64,000 bases of DNA from positions 1-64,000 of the forward strand of contig NZ_JALKFX010000017.1 in assembly GCF_023243045.1 (NCBI RefSeq). The letters run 5' to 3'. Under the pieces are notes generated by a model. That model saw only the letters and a list, made by a program, of their open reading frames with translations. It ran no database searches and had not been told where the DNA came from. The translations under genes were made by a program, and so were the position numbers. The DNA is from Frankia sp. AgB32 (lineage in GTDB: Bacteria; Actinomycetota; Actinomycetes; Frankiales; Frankiaceae). Every line of letters begins with the position of its first letter. The first letter of the stretch is position 1. Shown piece by piece: positions 25,964 through 35,900 of the stretch.

Positions 25964-26133
25964 TCGTGCGTCGATCTGTGGGGTTCGGCGCCCGGCACCG
26001 GTGGCTGAACCGGGGCGGCGGCCGATCGCTTGTGTCGCCGCCCCCGTTCATCTAGACAAACGGGGGCGAGGTTGGCGGGTCCGCGACCCGGCCCGCACCC
26101 GCCCTGCCTGTCGCCGTCCGTCGGGAGAACACC

Positions 26134-27234
26134 ATGAGCACCGGATCCTCCAGCCGCGGCCCGCTCGCCGGTCTGCGGGTCGTGGAACTCGCCGCGATGG
26201 GCCCGGCGCCGCACGCGGCGATGGTGCTGGCGGACCTGGGCGCCGACGTCGTCGAGGTGCGCCGCCCCGGCGGGGGCGGGCGCACCGACCACGTGCTGCG
26301 CAACCGCCGCTGGATCAGCCTGGACCTCAAGGACCCCGCCGGCCTGGACACGGTGCTGGACCTCATCGCCCGGGCGGACGTGCTCATCGAGGGTTTCCGG
26401 CCCGGCGTCGCGGAGCGGCTGGGCCTGGGCCCGGACACCTGCCAGGCCCGCAACGCCGGGCTGATCTACGCCCGGATGACCGGCTGGGGGCAGAGCGGGC
26501 CGCTGGCCGACCGGGCCGGGCACGACATCAACTACCTGTCCCTGACCGGCCTGCTGCACGCGATCGGCCCGGCGGACGCGCCGCCGGTGCCGCCGCTGAA
26601 CCTGGTCGGTGACTTCGGCGGCGGGTCGATGTTCCTCGTCGTCGGCGTGCTCGCCGCGCTGTGGGAACGGTCGGTGTCGGGCCGCGGGCAGGTCGTCGAC
26701 GCGGCGATGGTCGACGGCGCGACCGTACTCGGCCAGATGATCTGGTCGTTCCGCGCGGCCGGCATCTGGTCGGACGAGCGCTGGTCGAACATGCTCGACG
26801 GCGCCGCGCCGCACTACACGACCTACACCTGCTCCGACGGTCGCTATGTCGCCGTCGGCGCGCTCGAGCCACAGTTCTACGCGCAGCTGCTCGCCGGACT
26901 CGGCCTCGCCGGCGAGGACCTGCCGGCCCAGCTGGACCGGGCGGGCTGGCCGGTGCTCCGGGCCCGGTTCGCCGGGGTGTTCGCGAGCCGCCCGCGCGAC
27001 GAGTGGGCGAAGGTCTTCGACGGCACCGACGCCTGCGTCACCCCGGTGCTGTCCTTCGGCGAGGCCGCCGCGCATCCGCATCTCGCGGCCCGTGCCAGCA
27101 TCGTGACCGTCGAGGGCGCCGAGCAGGCGGCACCTGCCCCCCGGTTCTCCCGCACGCCCTCGGCGCCGCCCACGGCACCGGAACCCACCCAGACCGACGT
27201 CTCGGCCGTCCGCACCGGATGGGCCACCCGGTGA
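26134..27234 (+). CDS. Family III CoA-transferase / alpha-methylacyl-CoA racemase-like
   Basis: CaiB/BaiF fold protein of 366 residues. [20 protein letters not shown] is the N-terminal CoA-site signature. [13 protein letters not shown] and [11 protein letters not shown] supply the His and Asp pair used by alpha-methylacyl-CoA racemases, which interconvert 2-methyl branched acyl-CoA epimers. The short length (360 rather than 400+) also favours the racemase branch over formyl-CoA-type transferases. It lies in the same direction as the catabolic operon. With the acyl-CoA dehydrogenase it suggests a branched, isoprenoid-like or side-chain acyl-CoA (inference). Confidence 0.85.
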   Translation: MSTGSSSRGPLAGLRVVELAAMGPAPHAAMVLADLGADVVEVRRPGGGGRTDHVLRNRRWISLDLKDPAGLDTVLDLIARADVLIEGFRPGVAERLGLGPDTCQARNAGLIYARMTGWGQSGPLADRAGHDINYLSLTGLLHAIGPADAPPVPPLNLVGDFGGGSMFLVVGVLAALWERSVSGRGQVVDAAMVDGATVLGQMIWSFRAAGIWSDERWSNMLDGAAPHYTTYTCSDGRYVAVGALEPQFYAQLLAGLGLAGEDLPAQLDRAGWPVLRARFAGVFASRPRDEWAKVFDGTDACVTPVLSFGEAAAHPHLAARASIVTVEGAEQAAPAPRFSRTPSAPPTAPEPTQTDVSAVRTGWATR

Positions 27235-27342
27235 GCGGGCCCGCCGCCCGGTGCCGGGTCCATGACTCGGCCGGCCCGCGGATCGACCACGAACTCGATC
27301 TGTAGTCCACGGCGTCGGCCCGGACACGCGCAAGGACGAAGC

Positions 27343-27555
27343 ATGGCCGCGCCGCGACACCAGCTGCTCACCGAGGAGATGGCCGGGGCCCTCGACGCCG
27401 AGCCGCGCTCGGCGTCACTGGTGCTCACCCGCCGCCACCTTGACCGGGACGGCCGGCTGGCCCGTGTCGGCATCCACACCCATCCCGCCGACCGCTACCG
27501 GATCTCGACCCGCGGATGCGTGCGCGACGCCGGCGCGACCTGGAGGAACCGTTGA
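27343..27555 (+). pseudogene. C-terminal (UTRA-like) remnant of a GntR-family regulator
   Basis: An open frame of about 70 codons from the ATG at 27343 reads LLTEEMAGALDAEPRSASL, then TRRHLDRDGRLARVGIHTHP and ADRYRIST. This matches the tail of the UTRA effector domain of HutC-type GntR regulators (typically xxRxxxDxDGRPVxxxxxxYxxDRYRF). The helix-turn-helix part is missing and no GntR-like N-terminus is found upstream in any frame. The stop overlaps the TTG start of the next gene as TTGA, so the truncated frame may still be translated and coupled. The family call is moderate. Confidence 0.45.
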
Positions 27556-29711
27556 CCATCGCCCTCACCGACGAGCATCGTGAGCTGGCCGGCGTCGCCG
27601 CGTCCTTCCTGGCCTCGGTCGGGGCGCGGGCGCAGACCCGCGTGCTTCTCGACGCGCCGCGGGACGCACCGCCCGCGTTCTGGGGCGCGCTGGCCGAGCT
27701 CGGCTGGCTCGGCCTGCACGTCGAGGAGGAGTACGGGGGCGCCGGGGCCGGGCTGGCGGAACTGGTGGTCGTGCTGGAGGCGCTCGGCCGCGCGGTGGCG
27801 CCGGGACCGTTCCTGCCGACCGTGATCGCGTCGGCGGTGATCGGCGCGTGCGCCGCGCCCGCCGAGCGCGCGGCGCTGCTGCCGGGACTCGTCGACGGCT
27901 CCGTCGTCGCGGGCGTCGGGTTCGGCGGGTCGGCCCAGGTCGCCGGCGAGGTCGTCACGGGTGACGCGGGGGTGGTGCTGGGGGCGCCGGGAGCCTCTAT
28001 CCTCGTCGTGCCCGCCGGCGCGGACATCCTCGTCGTGGCGCGCGGGGCCGTCGGCGTCGTCGTGTCGACCGAGCGCAACCTCGACCCGTCCCGCCCGTGC
28101 GGACGCGTCCGGTTCGAGGACGTCGCGCGCGCGGACGTGACGGTCCTGCCCGGCGCGGCGGCCACGGCACTCGCCCACGCCCGCACCCTGGCCGCGGCCG
28201 AGGCCGCCGGTGGCGCGCGGGACTGCGTCGACATGGCGGCCGGGTATGCGAAGCTGCGCCGGCAGTTCGGCCGCGTCATCGGCACGTTCGGACCGGTCAA
28301 GCACCACTGCGCCAACATGGCCGTCGCCGCCGAACTGGCGACCGCCGCCGGGTGGAACGCGGCGCGCGCCGCGGCGGAGGACGCCGAGCAGTTCGCGCTC
28401 GCCGGCGCGGCCGCCGCGGCGCTGGCGCTGCCCGCCTACCAGCGCAACGCGCAGCTCAACATCCAGGTCCACGGCGGCATCGGGTTCACCTGGGAGCACG
28501 ACGCCCACCTGCACCTGCGCCGGGCGGCCGTGCTCAGCGCGCTGGTCAGCCCGGCGAGCAGCGCGCAGGAGGTGACGACGCTGGCGGAGTCCGGGGTGAC
28601 CCGGCGCTACACCCTCAACCTGCCACCGGAGGCCGAGGTCCTCCGCGGCGAGATCCGCGACCTCGCCGCGGAGATCAGCGCCGTCGACCCCGCCGAGCAG
28701 CCGCATCGCCTGATAGACGCCGGGCTCGCCATGCCGCACTGGCCGCGCCCGTGGGGCCGCGGCGCGAAGGCCGTCGAACAGCTCGTCATCGACGAGGAAC
28801 TGGCCCGGGTGGGTCTGCGCCGACCACAGCTCGCCATCTCCGGCTGGATCCTCATGACGCTGATCCAGCACGGCACCGAGGAGCAGGTCGACCGGTGGAT
28901 CCGGCCGTCGCTGCACGGCCAGGTCACCTGGTGCCAGCTGTTCAGCGAACCGGACGCGGGCTCCGACGCGGCCGCCGTGCGCACCCGGGCGCACCGCGTC
29001 GAGGGCGGCTGGCTGGTCACCGGGCAGAAGGTCTGGACGACTGGCGCCCAGCACGCGCGGTTCGGCCTCGCGACGGTCCGGACCAGCCCCGACGCCCCCA
29101 AGCACGCCGGCATCTCCGCGATGGTCATCGACATGGCGGCGAAGGGGATCGAGGTCCGGCCGCTGCGCGAGGCGATCGGCAGCGCCCTGTTCAACGAGGT
29201 CTTCTTCGACGACGTGTTCGTGCCCGACAGCGACGTCGTCGGCGCGGTCGACGGCGGCTGGCGGGTCGCCCGCTCGACGATCGGCAACGAGCGGGTCACC
29301 ATCGGCGGCGGGGACGGGCTCGCGATCGGCATCGATCCGCTACGGGCCTGGCAGGGACGCGCGGTCGACCTGCCCGGCGGCCGCGTCCGCGTCGGCGAGC
29401 TGCTCGCCGAGGCGCAGGCGATCCGCGCGCTGAACCTGCGCCGGGCGCAGCGGGCGGTCCTCGGCGCCGAAGCGGGACCGGAGGGCAACATCACCAAGCT
29501 CGTCAGCGCCGAGCACGGCCAGCGTTCCCTCGACCTCGCGATGGACCTGCAGGGTCCCCAGGCCGCCCTCGCCGCCGGTGTGGCCGGTGAGATCAGCGGC
29601 CTGTACATCTTCGCCCGGCAGAACACGATCGCCGGCGGCACCTCCGAGATCTCCCGCAACCAGATCGGCGAACGCATCCTCGGCCTGCCCCGCGACCCGC
29701 TCACCGCCTGA
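27552..29711 (+). CDS. Double-length acyl-CoA dehydrogenase (two fused ACAD domains)
   Basis: Flavoenzyme of 719 residues made of two complete acyl-CoA dehydrogenase units. The first (about 1-355) has LGWLGLHVEEEYGGAGAG and HGGIGFTWEHDAHL. The second (about 370-719) has CQLFSEPDAGSDAA, GWLVTGQKVWTTGAQHA and a C-terminal IAGGTSEISRNQIGERIL. Fused or heterotetrameric ACADs of this kind (as in mycobacterial FadE34-type enzymes) often act on steroid or other bulky side-chain CoA esters. The start is TTG at 27552 behind GGAGG, overlapping the upstream stop. It would introduce the alpha-beta double bond ahead of the hydratase and dehydrogenase in the same operon. Confidence 0.88.
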   Translation: MTIALTDEHRELAGVAASFLASVGARAQTRVLLDAPRDAPPAFWGALAELGWLGLHVEEEYGGAGAGLAELVVVLEALGRAVAPGPFLPTVIASAVIGACAAPAERAALLPGLVDGSVVAGVGFGGSAQVAGEVVTGDAGVVLGAPGASILVVPAGADILVVARGAVGVVVSTERNLDPSRPCGRVRFEDVARADVTVLPGAAATALAHARTLAAAEAAGGARDCVDMAAGYAKLRRQFGRVIGTFGPVKHHCANMAVAAELATAAGWNAARAAAEDAEQFALAGAAAAALALPAYQRNAQLNIQVHGGIGFTWEHDAHLHLRRAAVLSALVSPASSAQEVTTLAESGVTRRYTLNLPPEAEVLRGEIRDLAAEISAVDPAEQPHRLIDAGLAMPHWPRPWGRGAKAVEQLVIDEELARVGLRRPQLAISGWILMTLIQHGTEEQVDRWIRPSLHGQVTWCQLFSEPDAGSDAAAVRTRAHRVEGGWLVTGQKVWTTGAQHARFGLATVRTSPDAPKHAGISAMVIDMAAKGIEVRPLREAIGSALFNEVFFDDVFVPDSDVVGAVDGGWRVARSTIGNERVTIGGGDGLAIGIDPLRAWQGRAVDLPGGRVRVGELLAEAQAIRALNLRRAQRAVLGAEAGPEGNITKLVSAEHGQRSLDLAMDLQGPQAALAAGVAGEISGLYIFARQNTIAGGTSEISRNQIGERILGLPRDPLTA

Positions 29712-30237
29712 GCACCGGCGGGTCAGGGCCGGATGGGTGTGGTCGCGCCGTGGGCTCGTAGCCAGCGACCATGCCGTCGGCCGCGGGGAGAGGAGGTGCC
29801 CGAAGCAAGGGCGGGCGATGTCCACGGCTTTCCTGCCCGCAGTGAGCCTGGACGCTCTCCGGAAGGGGGCGTGATCCGCCGGTGGCGGATCCATCTGAGC
29901 ATCGCCGCTGAACGCCGACCGGGCCATTTCACCCGCTCCCCGGTCAGAAATGACCGGCCGTGCGCCGGGCCGATGGTTTGGCGAGAAGCCGCGACCTGTG
30001 GTAATCGTCAAGCGGTGCGACAGCGAGCGCGCTGAACAGGGCGAGCGGGAGAACCCCAGGATGCCGGAGCGCCTGACGGGACCGGCGCGAAGAAGCGCCT
30101 CAGGTAGAGGGATGCACCGCCTCGCGGCAGCGTTCAGGGCCTCCTTGCCTTGAACATGGTTGGTCGGTAACGTGGCCCGGAACGTGCAGCAGGTCACTGC
30201 GGGTTGATCCGGACGACCGTCACCAGGAAGTAGGCAG
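29712..30237. other. Non-coding gap with no recognised gene
   Basis: About 525 bases with open frames on both strands but no product I can recognise and no convincing ribosome binding site. A weak stem (CCGGC/GCCGG, 8-base loop) just after 29711 might terminate the catabolic operon. Base composition drops towards the 3' end, where the lower-GC island begins. Confidence 0.4.
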
Positions 30238-30295
30238 ATTAAAGAGATCCGAGAAACTCCCCGACATCGAGGCGGCGCAGTTTTTTTCTCTTGAC

Positions 30296-30592
30296 ATGCG
30301 CGTCGGCCAGATCGTGCGGGTTGAGGATTTCCCCGAAGCCCGTCGGCCGGCCTGGAAGCTTTTCGTCGAGTTCGGGGATGGTATTGGTCTGCTTCCCACG
30401 AGTGCCCAGGTCACGAACTACTCGGCCGAGGAACTTCAAGGTCGGCTGGTGGTCGCCGCGATCAATCTGGGAACGAAGCAGGTCGGGAATTTCCTAAGTC
30501 AATGCCTGGTCCTCGGCGCAATTACCGATGACGGTTCGGTCGCTCTGCTGGAGGTTCCGAAAACGGCACGGCCGGGAGACCCGATCGCCTGA
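30296..30592 (+). CDS. csaA: CsaA-like tRNA-binding-domain protein (start uncertain)
   Basis: From the ATG at 30296 the product has 98 residues: MRVGQIVRVEDFPEARRPAW, then KLFVEFG, SAQVTNY, GRLVVAAINLGTKQVGNF and CLVLGA. This is the CsaA (EMAP/tRNA-binding OB-fold) pattern; CsaA is a small dimeric export-related chaperone of about 110 residues. Homology continues upstream in the same frame (AAQFFSLD before MRVG), but no ATG or GTG exists there for over 100 bases and a run of seven T lies at 30281-30287. Either the protein starts late and lacks its first strand, or the 5' end is damaged. It is convergent with the HDO gene. Confidence 0.65.
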   Translation: MRVGQIVRVEDFPEARRPAWKLFVEFGDGIGLLPTSAQVTNYSAEELQGRLVVAAINLGTKQVGNFLSQCLVLGAITDDGSVALLEVPKTARPGDPIA

Positions 30593-30753
30593 CCAGGGGC
30601 CCGGCGGTCCAGGCCGCTGCGCGTCCTGGGAACTCGTTGTTCGCCAGCCGTGCACCACCTGGCATCATCGGCCGGCCCGATGGCTGGCCCGGCACTCCTG
30701 GGCCAGCCGCCGGCCGCTGCGGCGCGACCATCCGAAAACGGGCGGATGGTCCG

Positions 30754-31236
30754 CTACGAGAGCAGTGCCGCGCACCATGTAACGTGGCGCCGGTAGGAGG
30801 CAAGCAGTGTCTCCGAAAACCCGGAGAGGTCGCTCGTCACAATTTTGTCGAACATGCTCGCCGTCGTCTCGACGTGGTATTTCTCCGCGGGGTCGGCACC
30901 GCCGACGTGCGCCGAGAAGTACCGCAGCTCCTCCGGCGAGCAGTCGAAGACCCTCGCCACCGAGGCCCACAGTGCGGCTATCATCCTCTCCGCGTGTGCC
31001 TCAAACGAAATCATCCAGGCGCAGCGAGTGGCGCCGTTCTTGCTCGACAGGCCCCGGTACAGTTCCAGGAGGTATTCGCGGGTGGGAGCGCTGAACTTCG
31101 GCGGTATCTCCTGTCCGAGGAGCCTGGAGATATCCTCCCGCAACATGTTGGCGTGAAATCTCTGTCTCTGCAGGATCGAGGGCAGGCCCGCGTTCCCCTG
31201 GTTGAGAACGTGATGCTCATGGTTGGATACCTCCAT
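30754..31236 (-). CDS. Short heme-oxygenase-like (HDO/PqqC-TenA-fold) protein, possibly 5'-truncated
   Basis: Helical protein of 160 residues. FHANMLREDISRLLG, APTREYLLELYRG, SFEAHAERM and YFSAHVGGADPAEKYHVE follow the order of motifs in heme-oxygenase-like diiron oxidases (a histidine after helix 1, a Glu near the centre, then His...Asp...His). Such enzymes include alkene-forming UndA and the lyase BesC and usually have 210-260 residues. Here the first helix is mostly missing and the expected first Glu ligand is not clear. GGAGG lies 9 bases before an ATG at about 31220 in a different frame, so a start-proximal frameshift is possible. It is downstream of the MFS exporter on the same strand and likely in the FAAL operon. 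Confidence 0.5.
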   Translation of the reverse strand: MEVSNHEHHVLNQGNAGLPSILQRQRFHANMLREDISRLLGQEIPPKFSAPTREYLLELYRGLSSKNGATRCAWMISFEAHAERMIAALWASVARVFDCSPEELRYFSAHVGGADPAEKYHVETTASMFDKIVTSDLSGFSETLLASYRRHVTWCAALLS

Positions 31237-31350
31237 CCAGATGGTTCAGGGCGCTCCGTAGAAATCCTGCCGGACGGGCCGCCGCTGGCCTGCGCCAGTC
31301 CTTACCCCAGCGAGACAGGAATCGCTGTCACCGCCGGGCAATTCCGGCCC

Positions 31351-32976
31351 CTAACCGCGGGGCGTCGGCCCCGTTTCTGGGACCATGACAGCCGGCTGGG
31401 CGGCACGGGCCTCCCGCACGTCACGCACCGAGGCAAATCCGACCAGGGCCGCCGCGCCAGCCGCAGCCGCAGCCAGCCAGAGAATGTGATGCAGGCCGTC
31501 CACCGTGGCCTGTCGGGCTGTTGACGCGACGGCATCCTTGAACGGCAGGGGGACGGCGCCCGCGACTCTGGGCCCGGAACCCGACGCGACCGCGGCGGCC
31601 AGCCGGTCTGTCTGACTATCGGTAAACGGCAGCCCCCGCAGTCCGACAGTCACCCGCGCGGTGATCACGTGTGCGTAGAGAGCGCCGAGAATCGCCACAC
31701 CGGAGGCGACACCGAGCTGGCGCAGGGCCATGACCGTGCCGCCGGCCAGCCCGGCCCGGCTCCGCTCGCTTCCTACCAGCGCGACCTGATTGAGGATCGT
31801 CGTGCTGGAACCAAGCCCCACGCCAGCGACAACGAAGCCGGGAACAAGCACGGTCCAGCTCGATCCCACGTCCAGCCGTGCCAGAAGCATCAGCCCGGCG
31901 GACGTGAAGGCGGCGGTGAGGCCCACCATCCACCGGGTGGCCACGCGAGTCACCAGCGGGACGGCGAGCAGCGCAGCGCAAAAACCGCTGAGGCTGAACG
32001 GCAGGAACCGCAGACCGGTCTGGAAAGGAGTGAGACCCAGAACGTTCTGCGCGTACAGGGACAGGTAGGTGGTGGACGCCACCAACGTTCCCTGAATGGT
32101 GAACGCGACCAGCGCGTTGGCGCTGTAAGTGATGTTCCTGAAGAGCCCCAGGTCGACCATCGGGTCCGCCTTGTGGAACTCGACCACGGCAAAGAGGATC
32201 AGGAGGACCGCGCCGCTCCCCAGTAGGCCCAGGATGCGCCCGGAGCCCCACCCGTCATTGTTGCCTCGAATGAGGGCGAGGACCAGGGCGAAAAGCCCGC
32301 CGGCAAGCAGCACGGTCCCGGGCACGTCGATGACGCTCTGCCTGCTACGAGCGGAAGGCACCAGTCGGCCGCGTGCGAGCACGAGCGTGGCGAGTCCGAT
32401 CGGAACGTTGATGAAGAAGATCCACCGCCAGCCGAAGGAATCAGTGAGGGCGCCACCGATCAACGGCCCGAGCGCGATCGCGCTCCCGGTCACCGCACCG
32501 AAGATCCCGACTGCCAGATTGCGGCTCCGGCCGCCGGGGTACGCATCCGCGATCATCGGCAGGCCGATGCCGAACAGCATGGCACCACCCACACCCTGGA
32601 GGGCACGGGCCACGTTCAGCAGGCCAGCCGTGTTGGTCAGGCCGCAGGTGAGCGATCCGACCGTGAAGATGCCCGTGCCCAGAAAAAACAGGGTGCGGCG
32701 GCCCACCCGGTCGCCGAGGGTCGCCGCGGTGAGAAGGAGGGCGGCAAGCGGCACCGAATATGCGTCGACCATCCACTGCAGATCACTCAGGTCGGCGTTC
32801 AGGCTACGTTGGATGTCAGGGATCGCCACGGCGACGACGGTCAGGTCGAGCACGAGCATGAACGTGATGACGCAGACCAGGGTCAGTGTCCAGGTCCGTC
32901 GCGTCACCAGTTCCGTGTCGCCGGAGAACAAGGCCCCCGCCGCTGCGGTCGGGTCCGTCTGTTGTGGGTCAGCCAA
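31351..32976 (-). CDS. MFS exporter, DHA2 (EmrB/QacA-like) family
   Basis: Membrane transporter of 541 residues with about 14 hydrophobic helices. Motif A is GDRVGRRTLF after helix 2; GALTDSFGWRWIFFINVP is the hallmark segment before helix 6 of the DHA2 group. These proton-driven antiporters export drugs and natural products. The ATG at 32976 overlaps the FAAL-ACP-C stop by 8 bases, so the two are co-translated. Export of the product of that synthetase, or self-protection, is the natural inference. Confidence 0.9.
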   Translation of the reverse strand: MADPQQTDPTAAAGALFSGDTELVTRRTWTLTLVCVITFMLVLDLTVVAVAIPDIQRSLNADLSDLQWMVDAYSVPLAALLLTAATLGDRVGRRTLFFLGTGIFTVGSLTCGLTNTAGLLNVARALQGVGGAMLFGIGLPMIADAYPGGRSRNLAVGIFGAVTGSAIALGPLIGGALTDSFGWRWIFFINVPIGLATLVLARGRLVPSARSRQSVIDVPGTVLLAGGLFALVLALIRGNNDGWGSGRILGLLGSGAVLLILFAVVEFHKADPMVDLGLFRNITYSANALVAFTIQGTLVASTTYLSLYAQNVLGLTPFQTGLRFLPFSLSGFCAALLAVPLVTRVATRWMVGLTAAFTSAGLMLLARLDVGSSWTVLVPGFVVAGVGLGSSTTILNQVALVGSERSRAGLAGGTVMALRQLGVASGVAILGALYAHVITARVTVGLRGLPFTDSQTDRLAAAVASGSGPRVAGAVPLPFKDAVASTARQATVDGLHHILWLAAAAAGAAALVGFASVRDVREARAAQPAVMVPETGPTPRG

Positions 32977-35900
32977 TGTCGCCTGCCTTCAGCAGACCAT
33001 TGCGCAGCACGTCGAGGTAGTCCTCTACAAGGGAGGTGATCGAGGCCGCGTCGAACAGGGCCGCCCGGTACCGGCACTCGACCGCGATCCCGGAGCCGAA
33101 CTGGTACGCATAGAACATCATGTGGAAGCGAACGTCGACCGGAAGGTCACGGGCGAACGGTGCCGTGCCCACGGGCAACGGCATGTCCCCGCCCACCTCC
33201 ATGGTGGTGAAGAAGGTGTTCGTGAACGGGAAGAGATGCGGCTGCCGGTCGACACCGATCTCCTGTGCCATCCGGTCCAGTTGCCAGCGCTGATGTACCA
33301 CGGCCCCGAGCAGTTTCAGCTGTACCTGGGCGGCCAGGTCCGCGAACACCAGCTCCGGCTTGACGCGGAGCCTTATCGGCACCAGGTTGATAAACATGCC
33401 AACCATGTCCCTGATGTCGGATCGATCGCGGCCGGCCAACGGCGTCCCGATGATCAGGTCCTCGTTGCCGGTGTATCCACTGACCGCGGCGAAGAAGGCT
33501 GCGTACAGCACCGCAGAAATACCGACCCGCTGGTTCGCCACCGCGGCCCGAACCGCGTCCACCAGATCGGCGGGCAGGGCTGCGACGACGCTGGCGCCCG
33601 CGGAACTGCCGTACCTGGCGATCGTGTCGTCGACCGGCATCGTGACCGGCAGTTCTCCGCTGAGCTCGCTCCGCCAGTACCGTCGGGACTCGTCCAGCAG
33701 CCCGGATGCCTCCAGCCGGTTCATCCAGGCCGAGTAGTCGCGGTAGCGCAGCCCGTCCCGGTCTCGCCCGCGAGGGCCTGCCGGGGACGTCGGATCCGCC
33801 ATCGGAGCCTGATCCGAGGCGGCGAACTCGACGTCGATCTGCTTCGCGACCGCCAGGAAGGACCAGCCATCGGCGATCATGTGGTGGGCGGTCAACAGGA
33901 GCAGCGAGGACTGTGCGTCCGTGCGCACGAGCGTTGCCCGCGTGAGTGGACCGTTCGCCAGATCGAAGACGTGGCCGGCGGCCTCGCGCTCGATCCTGGC
34001 GATGGCGGTGCCGCGTTCCTCGGCAGTCCGGTCGCGTAGATCGTGGACATCGATCGGTACGTCGCAGTCCGGCCTGATGACCTGACGAAGCTCACCGTCC
34101 AGCTCGGGAAAGACGGTCCGCAGCGACTCATGCCGTAGCCAGACGGCCCGGCTCGCCGCGGCGAGCCGTTCCACGTCGACCTCGCCAAGCTGGAGACGCT
34201 GGCTGATGTTGCCCCAGGTCCGCTCCCGGTCGACCAGGTAGTCCCCAGCCCAGCGGCGCTGGATCGAGGAGAGCGGATAGCTTTCCGCGTCCCCGACCCG
34301 CGCGATCGGACTGCGTAGCACGGCAACGGCCGTAGCCGAGCGCGCAGGCCCATCCGCATCCGGCGACTGGGTGATGGCCTCGGTAAGTTCGCGTACCGAC
34401 GGATGGGAATAGAGCAGGCTCGCCTCGAACGAGACACCGAGTTCCGCGGCTATGGCGGTTGCCTCCACGGCGCGAAGCGAGTCGCCGCCGACGGCGAAGA
34501 AGTCGACATCGGGACCGATCGTATGCAGCCCGAGCGCGGCGGCCAGGGCCTGGGAGACCTTGTCCGAAATGGTGCCCAGAGGTTCGGACGGGACCTGTGC
34601 CGCAGGAGTATGCGCCGCGGCGCCGTCCGCCACATCGCTGCGTGCGATGACCGACAGATCGTCGTGACGATAGGCTGTCGCGGTCACCGACCGACGAATC
34701 TTCCCGCTACTCGTCTTGGGAATGCTTCCGCGCTGCAGAAGTACGACGTCATGCACGACGACGCCGAACTTGCGAGAAATAGCGGCGCGTATGTTGCGTG
34801 AGATCTCCGCGATGGCCGACGCATCAGCTGGGGAGCCACATTCCGCCGCGACGACGAGCTGCTCCTGCTCGTCGGTCGTCACGCCGAACGCTGCCACACA
34901 GCCTGGCCGGACCCGGGAGTCTGCCGACCAGGCCGCACTCTCCAGGTCCTGCGGGAAATAGTTCCGGCCACGAATCACGATCATGTCTTTGAGGCGGCCC
35001 GCGATATATAGTTCTCCCGCCTCGACCAGGCCGAGGTCTCCCGTCCGCAGGAAGTTTCGATCGTGTCCCGGCAGGGTGGCTCGGAACTCGAGCTCCGTCT
35101 CCCGCGGCCGATTCCAGTAGCCCTGCGCGACCCCCGGTCCGGAAATCCAGATCTCTCCGATCTCACCGTCCGGCACTGCCGCTACGCGCTGCGGATCGAC
35201 AATGCGCACGTGGGTGTCGGCGATCTCGCGTCCCACGGACACCAGCGCACTCGTCGGTGTATCCGGCGCGGTGATTCTCCGGCGGGCTGCGCCTGGGGCC
35301 GGCGCGGAGACCAGCAGCGTGGCCTCGGCAAGGCCGTACACGGGCCGAAAGCTGTCCGGACTGAATCCGCACGGACCGAAGGTTGCCTCGAAGTCGGCCA
35401 GTGTGGCGGTGCGGACCGGCTCAGCTCCGTTGAGCGCGACCTTCCACCGGGATAGATCGAGATTCCGCGTGCGGGTCGCGTCTGCCTTTCGGGTACACAG
35501 CCCGTAGGCGAAGTCCGGAGCAACACTGTAGGTAGCGCGAAAATGGGAGATGGCCTCGAGCCAGCGTAGTGGATCCCGCAGGAAGTCGGCCGGTGAAATC
35601 AGGATGGTCTCGACTCCGGCGCAGATCGGCGTCAGAATCGCCCCGATCAGTCCCATGTCATGATATGGCGGCAGCCATGACACGAGACGCGACGCGGCTT
35701 CGACGCTGGTCAGCTCGGCGATCGCACCAATATTGGCGAGCAGGTTGGCGTGGCTCACCATCACGCCCCGCGGATCACCGGTAGACCCGGACGTGTACTG
35801 CAGGAAGGCGAGTGATTCGCAGCCGATGCCGTCGGGTGACACGAATTCTTCCGGGCTTGCATCGACGGTGTCGGTGGCGAGCCAGGAGCCGGGCGGAACA

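Noticed and set aside
30281-30287. T7 run as the tail of a rho-independent terminator
   Set aside because: No GC-rich hairpin precedes it; CsaA homology runs through it in frame.
30754-31236. Calling the HDO-like protein a thiaminase (TenA) or PqqC
   Set aside because: The motif spacing and missing first helix do not match either enzyme; only the superfamily can be supported.
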